From Opisthorchis felineus (lineage: Eukaryota > Platyhelminthes > Trematoda > Opisthorchiida > Opisthorchiidae), in NCBI GenBank assembly GCA_004794785.1, contig SJOL01001891.1, positions 1-64,000 on the forward strand: a DNA stretch of 64,000 nucleotides, read 5' to 3'. A model generated the notes under the pieces. That model was given only the letters and a program-made list of their open reading frames with translations. It did no database searches and was not told the origin of the DNA. The position numbers and the translations under genes are program-made. Numbering within the stretch: the stretch's first letter is position 1; each line of letters begins with the position of its first letter. This document shows, one piece after another, positions 47,401-59,400 of the stretch.

Positions 47401-50400
47401 CTCATGGCAGATATGAAAACTACAAATTCTTGGGCTTAGAATATTTTATTCATAAATCAGGAGTTGTCAGTCCTGGAACAACAGTGCACTGCTCTGTTCT
47501 TCGTGATCGAGGCTCATCAGATAGATATAACCGTGCGTACAGATGGGGTCTGCAACAGTCTTTTATTTGGGGTGAAGATTGTGAGCTTTAAATTTGGGCA
47601 TGAAATGGTAGAACCCTTTTAGATCCCTCTGATGAGCAGGACAAAATGTGCAGTGGGATGCTGATACAAGAATGTACATTACTACTAGGTGGTGATTTTG
47701 TCATATTTCACATCACCTACTTGGTGTTTCCCCGTTTTTTTGAAGTACTACTTTAAACACATTTATTTGCCTTTGTCGAAATAACATCGCTGTTCCTATT
47801 GTTGAACCAAAATAAATCTGTGTAAGCATGTACTCACTTTGGAAAAATGGATCACACGTTTCTTTCTCTGACAGTTTATGTGAATACGAATTGTGGTCTA
47901 ATGGTGGTTCCGGTTTCTCAAAAACTATTTCAAACTCAACACCGTTTTGCGCATTGGATACACATGCACGACAAATGTAGATACATGATTCAACCTTTTG
48001 CTTTTCTTGACATTCATCCATCTACCTGTCCCACTGATCGTTCAATACATAGCACCGTGGTGTTTCCTCTGTTCAGAACGTAGAAAGGCAGTTTCATTTA
48101 CTAGCAAAAACAATCGATCACTGGATTTTCGTTTTTTCTGGAAAATATCCGGACGTAGCTCTTTATATTGCACATATCTTTTGTGTCAAACTTTGAGGAA
48201 CATAGCTTCGAGAATTCACATCAGCTCTTATTACTAGGCTGGTGAGTGGACAATCAGATTGTCTCAGTTTAGCTGGATGATTTATCCGTCTATCGCAACT
48301 TCGCAGTCACACAAGCATTTATAACTACTGGTGACCAAGTGTGATTCATCCCGAAGCGCTGGAAAGAGTTCACCTTCAAGGGGGACCAACCTACGTGAGC
48401 TCGGTCGACCTTATATAAGAGTGCATTGTGAACCTGTTCACATACTTCTTGCTCAACACTTCAAGTAGGCGGACAGGTCCTATTTTATTCCTGTTTCTTC
48501 ACGTTAGGTTAGCTGAATCAACCACCCTGGTTGGTCACCTTTTTCACACCCAACAGTGTCTTAGGAGTCTATCCTCCAAGTTAGGATCATTAGGCTTTTG
48601 GTTTCAGCACTCGTTTACCGCAAACCCAAAAGAGCATCACCTCAAGTTATTGCCGTTCATTTTCATACCACATTCTAAAATTTCCAGTACGTAGTGACAT
48701 CAGTAAAGGACCTGGTCATAGGAAAATTTTTGCCCGGAATACAGAACTCCCTGATACAGGTTTAAAATTGCACGACCTCATTCTTACTGAAAGCTAGTTG
48801 TGCTTCAAAGGGACACTGTTTGGCGATTGACATGCACTTTCATATGGTTGTATCGGTAACGAAACCGCTCGATGAACCGATGCTGTAAAAGCATCAGCCC
48901 GAAAAGTGGCACTGTCACGCAGTAAACGAAGCACGCATGTTGCTTGGTGATGTACTATCAGAGTCCAGAGACAGAATACACAACAGGCGTTAAAGTAAGA
49001 ACTGGGTGACCGTGGAACAGGCATACGGGAGTCAACTGAGAACAGGTATGTCTGATTTTTGAGACTGCGTGTCTATTCACACGTTGGATCGGTCCTTAGG
49101 TTTGTACCCCGATGGCGTGTCACATCATGGTCTTGCATTCGGCAGGTGGTAGATATCGTATCGTGGTGAATAATGGCAGCCGCTCCTCTTCCAACATGTT
49201 TTTTATGTTACGTCTAGAGTTACGACTGGCAGTTTAGATTTGAATCGAGCCATACTGATCATTCCGGCGTATTACATTGGCCCTGATTTATTTTCAGTGT
49301 TTAACAGGATTCTGCTATAGTTGTTTTTATCACCATGTTGGTAACGAGTTTTATATTTTAGGGACCACATATGGTTCTGTCACGCTGTTGCATTTTCTCA
49401 ACCTAATAACACCCGTTGTTTGTTTTGCAAAACATCCAGTTCATGATAAGGTGGACACAAACTAAATAATTGAGGCGATTGCTTAATTTTTATAGTTCCA
49501 GCTTTACAAATGCATTCTGTGCAAACCCACGGGACTTGAATCAAGAAAGCTCAGTAATTGTAATTCACTGGCAACCTCTACCTTTGATTTGCGAAAAAAA
49601 CGTGGACTTGATGAATGAAAGACTGAACAAAGTCCCTCCTTAAGCTGTTAGCGATTCCACTCTGGTCACAGCAGTGGATAGACTTCCGGGCAGTACAATT
49701 CTCATTGTAGGAAATTTTAATGCACACTGATTAATGTTAACTGAGACCTTTCAAAGAAACTCTTCTTTTCTTCTAGATCCTGCACATGAACAGAGCTTGA
49801 GCAACGAAGAATTCTACCGGACACAAATTCAGAAAGGAGAAGGAATTATTGGTCCAGCGCCTCCTCCTGAGAGTGAGTTTCCAGCGTACTTTATGGGAAT
49901 CGGTGCATCTGCTGAGCCAAGTGGTTGCAAGTTCCAGACGAAGGAAATGTATGAGCTGGGTATTATAGCCTATATCATTTTACTGTAAGGTGGTCTGGGA
50001 AAATAGGCAGATTAATCAGATAGGGGAAGCTGAATGTTCCCATTAAAAATGGAGTAGGTGTTGTTCAGTGTAGGTTAACCTCATTTCTGGCTAGGACGTC
50101 AGGACTATTCTACTGCTTGCGAAAATCAGTCATATCGATAATAAAATGATATTACAATAAGCTGTGAAAACATATCACTTGAGCTAGCGGTTGATAGCAG
50201 ATCACATGTTATGAACCTAGGCTTATAGAATATCCCTTTATTCTGTATAACCACGAGATGGTCACATTGCTGGTTAGCCATCTTTATTGTGGAAGTAGAA
50301 TGCTGAAATTTCATTTGGATACTCCACTAGGTGGGCAAGGAGACGGAGAGCGCAAGGCGCTAACACTTCACTTACTTTTATCGGTTGCGGATACAAAACA

Positions 50401-53400
50401 TGAAAATTTATGAGGCAAATGTATCGCAATTTGCTAGAAAGGAAACGGATGACGTGTACTATGGGGGATTAAAGTACAGTTTAGTCCACTGTGAATGTGG
50501 GTTTTCAGATTCGAATCTCAGTCGACTTTTTTAGATGTGCCTGCCTCCCAACAACGACTAAACAGCTGTACTTTGCGGCAATGTTTGGCATCGTTGCTTG
50601 GGGATATCTACAGTTGGAATTCCAAAACCTCGACTCTCATTATATTCTATATGCATACATTTAAAATGAGGCAAACGCAGAGCAGATTTTACCATTTTTA
50701 ATATTCATGAATATTTTAACGTACTCAGCTAAGGGAACGAATCAACGAAAATGGTGTTCATATTTTGATAAGTGTTTTTTGAACTGAATAGTTTCATCCA
50801 GATTATTTGACTACAAAAGCGTTTTTCCCCTTTTATAGTTGCCGATAGTTTAATCTACACAACTACCGGGCTTACTTCGTTTCAGAGAGGTTTGGTAAAC
50901 AATCGGTGGATTTATTTGTTTACCAAACCTCTCTGAAACGATGACTACCCAATCGGTCCCAAACATTTTCCTACCGGGCTTACTGTTATTCCACTGGCGA
51001 CATTACACTATTTTGTTTGATCATGGTTCCTGTCGTATCGGTCGTTGGGTTGTGGAACGCGCTCAATATTCAAAACATGTTAGTAGGCAACGGATCCGCA
51101 GAGTAGTATACTGTAGGTCAGGTACGTACAGAAAGCATGAGAATGTAGAAGATGATTAGCTGTCCTAATGTAGTCCGTTGACAGTCAAGAACCTGTCAAG
51201 TCTAACAGGCCTATACCATCCCCCATTTAATCCCTTTTTAGTGGTGCATGAGACTGTTCCTCATGCACGACCGTATTCAGTCGGCCCCGGCTACTACCAT
51301 GACCCTGTGGTTTCTGTGTACACAGTCCACTAGTAGCACTGCACGGCCGAATGCCTTCGGGTTGCGACAATCCTGACGCGGGTTATCACGCCAGTCTGTT
51401 GGATAATCGTCTTAATTTCTAGCCTTGGGTCAGCTGCAAGGACATCGAAGGAACTCTGAGAGTAACAAGTTCGAACTTTCCTAACATCACAGGATTGAGG
51501 GTTTCCGACCGATGAAGCTTTCGAGATCATCTATCAATATCTCCACAGGTAGTTTTGTCATTCTATTGAAACAGTTTAGCCTCACCATTCAGTCTAACTC
51601 GAGATACACTAGCCGGGTTGTTTAGATAAACAGCAGGTAGTGTCTGCTCTGGTATCGGCAAAAGTAGGTGGGCGGTCGAAATTTCGAGCCTTACCCTCTG
51701 ACTGCGGTACTGACCAGTTATCCAGTTTGGCCTAGAGATGATCGTATTTAGTTGAATTCCAATGGTCTTGTCGGTGATTCACACAAATGCTTATTTCGGA
51801 CGACATGTGGTGGAAATGTCGAGTCGCCACTGTGTCGTGATCGAAGCTGATTAGCCAATGGGCAAGGTTATCAAGATCAGTTATGCAGAACTGCATTTGA
51901 ACGATCATCCACGGAAAATGTTAATTAGCAATATGCATCAAGCCCAAGTGAAGACACCCATAGACGATTTGAGGCTTGGTGCGTTGACAGAAAGATGGTA
52001 AACTGGAGATGAGACAAGCCTAGCGGACATGGCCTGTTCTTCGACGTCAACGGCTCATTTCTGGTCATCTAGAAACTGTATATAGTTCCATGATTTTCGG
52101 CGTATGCCTGACTCACCGATCACCAAGTTTCTGGCTTATTGTCTTCCGCTTTGCTGGGACAAGTGGGCTATCCCTCACGAAATCCCGCCTACACAAAATT
52201 ATGATAAATTCTATTAGTTTATGATATCACCATCATTAACATCGTCAGGATTGTCAACAAGATCCGTATCGGAAAACCAGTGATTTATTGTCACACAATC
52301 ATATCAATCTATCGAAAGAAAAGGGAGAGTGTGAAAAGACATTGTGCTAGCCGAGTGTGGGCATACTGGTTCATTTCAACGGAAACTATCATTGGGTTTT
52401 TGAAAAGTGTGACAACAGCCACTAGCGATAAGAAAAGGTGGGAATACCGAATCTGGTTATAAACAAAGCTGTCTTTCAAAGTAATCATTGAAGTCGTTTT
52501 CTGCCTTACTTTATTGTGCTAGGGTCGGCTTATAGATGCATAGCGATCAAGGGACGCCTTGAAACCGAAAAGCTTATACTGGATTGTCGTTCCTCTTTAG
52601 AGCTCTCGAAGTTGGACGAGGAGACTGAAATTTATCAGGCCTTGTGTAGAGGAGAGCAAGTATTTCCACCTCCGCCTGATGACCAAGTGTACTGCCGCTA
52701 CTATGTCCCCCATCCCTACTATAAAATCGGTCCTGTCAAGGAAGAGGTCCTTTACCCGGATCCCCGAATCATCATGTGGTATGATGTGATTTATCCTTCG
52801 GAGGTTGAGCGAATCCAAGAGCTGGCACTACCACGGGTAAGTGGCATTACATACTAACTACCGTTTAATTCATCAGCTGAGTATAGGGATCACCATATGA
52901 AGGCTTTTTAGTCCTGAGACTAGAGTGACAAGACAAGGTCAAGCTCTTAACTGCTGCAGCCAACTTGGAACACATGCCCGGACGTGAAACTACCAGCGTA
53001 TTCGTAACCAAATGAGTGCTCATGGTGGTTTAAACTTGTGCAAGCTAATACAGGAACAGATTTCGTCCAAAATGCATCTAGGCGTTTGCCGTAGTGTAGC
53101 ATCAAGTATGATGAACAAGTAGGGTGAACTCACTGAAGGAAAGTGGGCTTGGAAATGTATGACCGAAAGAGTTAGAAAAGTAAACGGACTTGGCGATAAG
53201 TGCCAAATACGGTGCAGTGAATCAGACCTTCTTATCAGCGTAGTATGGGAGTGCCTGATCGTAAAAGCTTATCCTGAAGAAATTTTGTGATGTACGTTTT
53301 TGAGCACGCGTTACAATCCGGAAAGGAACTATAAAAAACACAATTAGTAGATTAGAACGGATCCACGGGAGAAAAGTGAAAGATGGGCAGGTAGGGTTTT

Positions 53401-56400
53401 TAAGGCTGCGGGATTGTGAGGCTAAATTCCTCCAAGGTATATTTGCATTCCAGATCACGGAGAAAGATGGATTAAGCGGGCTTCGAACTAAGAAATGTTT
53501 GGAGTAAGCAGAACGAGGGGTGCAATATAATACATTTGGTTTCCGAGCACAGTGCTTCCTTCAATTTTGAACGGACTGATCGGCACATTCCAGCGCACTG
53601 TGTAGATACGGTTTGCAGTTGACTTATACTACTACCGAACGGCGAGTAGCACGAGCTCTCGCCCGTTCTATACTTGCGAGTACCGCCAACTACTTAAGCC
53701 GGCACTGTATGAGACAGGGTCAACGAAGAAATCGGCATAAAATCGGTTCTTGCAGTTCTCGGAATGCAAGAACCTACTCTTGATATACAACATAGTGAAC
53801 ATCTAATCACACGGTTGGCACTCATTTGAACGCACTCTGTTCTATGTCTCGTTTTTGCACTGCGGGTGAAATTCTGTTCATTTTCTGTTCCCTGTATACG
53901 TCAGCGGCTTCGGGGTTTTGTCAAGCTACGAAACTGCAAAATGCTGTGCCGAAATAAAATATTGAAGTCGAAAGGGAACACTTCTGAGCGTTTGAGGTAC
54001 ATTTTTACTCTCATTCAGATGAAGGAATGTTCATACCACGTTTTACGCATAAACTCTGTTATCCTTTTAGCTCCGGAGAGCAACTGTGAAGAACCCTGTC
54101 ACTGGGAAACTAGAAAACGCCCATTACAGGACCAGCAAGAGGTAAGGCAGAATTTCTCAAACCATCAATTCCTCAACAGAACACTGGTATATATGTATCA
54201 AGTATTTGCTAGTATAAATCAAGTTAATCCACCCAGTTAAATTTTTTATCGATTCCTCATTTTCGTGTTTTTTTTGGAACTAGAGTGATCTGTTTCTCTA
54301 GTAAGCTTTTAGGGTGGTTGGCATCGGAGAAGGATTTTCCGACTAGTGCTGGTTGAACCATAAAAATACCGTCAGTAAATCACAAGTAGCTTGTGTGGAA
54401 TCGAACGTGGTCATCCGCAGAAACAGCTGATATCCGAAAAAAACATAGAGGAATAACAGCGGCGGACAAGCATACAGATGCCTGCTAAGAGACACTGAGT
54501 GGTTTAATTATGACGGCATAGTAATGAACGCCGGTTCTTTTCTATCAAGACGCATTGGAATCTACCGTCCGCTGTTGAAAGTTGTACGGATAGACAATAC
54601 TTGCCACGTTTTGTGACATCGTTCTCTGGAGACACCTTTTACCGTACAACCAGTACAGGGTTAGTTAGTAGCCGTTAATGTTCTCTTGTATAATGACGAT
54701 AAACTAGGTCGTGTTTTGATTAGAAATCGCAGCAAAACTTGTATCGCAGTGTTTTATTCAGAACACCATAAGAGTTAATTTCACGGTCCAGTCGTTCCAT
54801 TTGGCTACGGATGCCTATTTCCAAAGACGACTTTCAAAAGAGCCGAGGGTTCTAATCCGAATACCATACCTACGGCATCAATTTAAAAGTTTATCCATTT
54901 AATGAACCTATTTTGCCCGGAGAGATAAAGTTTAACATGTTTAGAATAGTGTAGGTTTCTAAGACTGGATACAGAGAAAAAGTCTTAAAAAGCTTTTGTG
55001 TGACTACAACTGGCTAGAATTTTAAACAGTTCTCGATTTACGCCTTTCGGTTTTCATCTATTCAAGCGCTTGGCTCCAAGATGGGCTTGACGAAGTGACG
55101 CACAGAATGAATCAGCGAATTCACGCGCTTACTGGTTTGGCTATGGAAACGGCAGAAGACCTACAAGTGGGCAACTACGGAATCGGTGGTTATTACGCTC
55201 CACACTTTGATTTTGGCCGAGTTAGTTATGGTTTTGTTTAAACTGATCAATAACCTGACTATTTCTTGGGTCATACAATGGCAAATCTTAACGTTACTAC
55301 AGTGCTTAAGCGGCAGCGAAGACAGAGCATTTTTCACATTCAAGATATTTTATGAAAATTGACGCCAGAGGAATATTTTTGTCGTAGGCATGTCCTTTTA
55401 AATTGCGTTTTAGTCCCAAGCAATTCAATACATAGGTTCGTTTCTTTAAAAACCTTGAGCAAAAATCCAGGTGGATTTGTTATAACACGATATGCAGCTA
55501 AAGTGGTATAAAAACAGATTTTTGTCATTTCATTTAAGTTTTCAGGAACTCCGACGGCTAAGGTTCTCTTATCACTACAATATAAGCACTTGCTTATTTC
55601 CATTCAACAGAAACGGGAGAAAGACGCATTCGAAGTTCAAAATGGAAATCGAGTCGCCACAATAATTTTTTATGTAAGTGATCTTGAAACGACTATTATA
55701 TCACATGTGAACATGTTCACTCGTTTAGATGTGGTAATTACGGGGTTGCCTAAAATGCGCTAGTGGAATTGTGCGAACGCGCTCGCCTGGTTTGTCAGAT
55801 ATCCCAAGTTCAACTCTCGGTAAGGTCTACGATATGCACTGCTGATGAGCCCTAGTAACAGCAAAACTGGAGCCCGCTGTCTCATGATTTGGTGTGGGCC
55901 AAACATAACGAGTGTCTCGGGAAAGGAGGATGGCTCTTCATAGGAAAATAGGAATCCATTGACTATGTTCCCCTTTTTCCACGTCAGTCTGTTTAAGACT
56001 TCCGTTTTGGTTTCTGGTCGGTATGATCATTAAAAAACTGTCATCTGTTAAAAGATGCGCATATTAGTCTCTAAAGCCATCCGAAACGATAGAGCATGTT
56101 ATTAAATACTTGAATTTCTGGGATGAAAACTTCATCTCGGCCAAAATTCCTTGATGAAAATCTGAGAAAGCCAGGGCGGTTGTGGAGTGCCATGGGCAAT
56201 CAAGAATGCTACCTGAAAATTGTGTTATATTATGGAGTTTTCTGAATAGGAGAGCATAGAATACTACCAAGAATTTTCAAAGCACTTGACAATCTGAATC
56301 CGTTTTGTTTTCAGTTCAACACATTTCATGTGCATACTTAATGTGCCGTTCACGTTTTGGCACTGTACGTACGAAACTTGCGACCCTCAAATTTTGAAAG

Positions 56401-59400
56401 TGCTGAACGTCAACACCTTGTTATGTCCAGTGCTAAGTTGATTTTCATAGGCTATCCCTTTCCTTGAGAAGCTTTGAGTCAAAGACCTATGGTTACCAAA
56501 ATACAACTTGCCTGGTTGAGTCCACGGAACATCCGAATAACAGTATGGCTACGTGTTCTCATACGAATGTCTCCGTTACTGGTAAACAGCCCAAACATGT
56601 GAAAACTGTCTTCACAAAGAATTGTTAAAAAACCTGCGAAATTTTAGCATATCAATGTTCAAAATTAACGGTTTACTAATGGATCATCTTCGAAGCGATT
56701 CCGAAGGGGTTGAAAGAGTTTAGGCGCTGCAGGATGTTGATTCATTCTGAAAGTGCCGGTCACTACACAATGGTTAGAGTAAATAAAACTGTTCGACGTT
56801 ACTGACAATTATTTGGCTAGCCGCTTTGGTGCTGTTCTATTACCACTCATTTGTTTCTTTAAAAAAATGTCAATTTCGGGGCTTGAAAGCAGGACATCTT
56901 CATTGATATGACCACTAGGTAATCACGAGCATTTTCGTTTTGACATTGCACTATTTTGACGTGGGTTCCCAAAATACTCGTCACTTAAACTGTTAATTTC
57001 TTGAGGACCCGTTCAAGTCATGAAGAAGCCTAAGACTTGAGGCTTATTTTGAGATGGCTGAGTCGTTAAGGCGAGAACCGCCCGACTGGAAAGCGCGCGG
57101 TTGGGACCGAACCCCGACATCCTGACTGTTCCTGTCTAGGCTTAGACAATCTGACGGTATCTCAGTCCTCGTGCTTTCTTCATGTGGCACAGTGATTAGA
57201 CACCGAAAGGGTATTACAGCTGAACGATTATACTATTATTGGTAGTATTACTGTTATGAAAGGTAGTACAGAAACATGGGAGTTATAAGCGATGTGATGA
57301 TGTAGTCATGGAAAACCGCCTTAAACGAGCCTTGACAGACGCATTTATGGTCGAGCCAGAGCGATTTGTGTGAACTGAAATCCAATCTGTTCCTCCTGTC
57401 TACCAAGGGCAAGGAACAAGTTGCAAACCTACTCTGTGTTTTAACTTATCTTCACCGAAACAAAATTTCACTGTGAGTCTAAACAAAACAGCCGACTATC
57501 CTTTCCGAACTTTTGTTCCAAATGAATTCAGATGATTCAGTGTCATGCTGTGGATATCATAAACCTGTCTGGACGTAACAGTGCCCTTACTTTGCCAGTT
57601 TCTGTACACCGCGATACAAACTTCACTGGCGTTTGCCTAATTTCACACAGTCGCAAGGACTTACATGACGGCATCCAGGGTGAGCTGATTTAGCTTCGGA
57701 AAAGTGTTGTCTAGTTGGATGGTTAACTGGGTGATTTTGCTGAGAGACATCTAAACGAGTGTGATGGGCGGGAAACAAATAATCACCACAAATACGCCAA
57801 TTCAGTTCTAACCATTGCACATTAGTGATGGTAGCTGTGTTCTATTGAAAATCACATTAGGTATGGCTCCGATTTTACCATACATGACGTCGCAACTCCA
57901 AAGTGAGCTTTACTCACTACCCATCATATCCGCCAAGTTGATAGCAGGTGCGGCGTAACTTCTGTTTGCAACAGAAGGGTTTCAGAGGGCATTCGCCCGA
58001 ATATATTTGTGCACCGCTCCGTGATACGGTCACCCATAAAAATGTCAGGTCACCTATCATAAAGCCCTTGGTTACAACCATACCTGGTGCCGACAATGAC
58101 TCATCATTTCAGTTCATTTGCCATATCCACTCCATCATGGAGACTGAGATTCTTCGATGCATTTTTGATTAATTGACCGAAACCAGTGCTGTACCCTCAG
58201 CAAAACTAAGTGTGATCAAGGGACTAGCTTGGTTTTGGTGTAGAGGGCACCGTGGGATAGCGAATCTCCCAATGTAGGTACTACGATAATTTTTGTGGAT
58301 GAACCGGAGGTCCGTAAGCAGGGCGACATATATCGCCAATGCTTACAAAGAAATTAAACACTATGAGAAGCGTTTTTGGAAAAACACTTCACCCAACATT
58401 CAACGGCTTAAGTGTACTCGCTAGTGCTAGTGGTGTTTTGGTGTGTAAGGCTGGAGAGCGTGTGTACGGAGGTTGTAAGTATGACGCTGTGATCACCATG
58501 TGCGGTTGGACGACGTATCAACTAGCACATATCTCTGTGAAGTTTGAAACACATGTAGATGACATGGTCACAAAGAGCGTAGTATGGTGATAAGAAGGTG
58601 AAATCACGAATGTATGTTGCCTGATGAATCCCGCATCCATGCTAAAATGGGGAAATGTTTCAGTCTTTTGACAACAACAAGTGATCCGATGAACTGAGAT
58701 CATTTTGCACTCAGAAACATAACAATGATAGATACATTGATTTGCATATCCACTGGGTTTTCGCGGGGGAAAATCTCTCGTTTATGATATTCTTCAATTG
58801 AATGTGCCGCACAAAGGCCGCGTCGTGTTTCAGTTGGTACGATATTCGAGATACCGCAGTATATTTTCATAAAGGAAACTACTCACAAGGTTGCTCAAAA
58901 CTCTTCGATAATGACAGCTTAGTTGTTAGAATAAATATGAGGCACGACCAATGGAAACCGTGCATACAAGGCACGCTGCGGACACAATAAAATAGCCCGT
59001 CGAAACTTGCTCCGATTGGCCAGCCTGATTCAGGAAGTTGTTGCGCAGTGGTGTGACAAGTGGTGTGTGTGCAATTGGATATGAAAAAAGAGTGACAAAC
59101 TGAAGCAGCGACGTGAAATAATGGCTGGTATTTTAAGCTACGGCGCTGTTTTGCACTACGTTTACTTTTTGTCAGATCCACTCAAGAATTTCATAGTATC
59201 TGTAATTTATCATTTTGCCTATTTTCCCATTATAAATGTATCGCGGTGGATGGGAACTGAATTAATCACGAAACTTTGCTCCTATCATTGCATTGCTCAA
59301 ATAGGTCGGGCGAAAACATTGTCCTAAAACCGGTACATCAATTTATTCTGAGTGAATTGGCGTCACCTAATTTGATGGGTTTGAACTCTGGCACCCTTTG

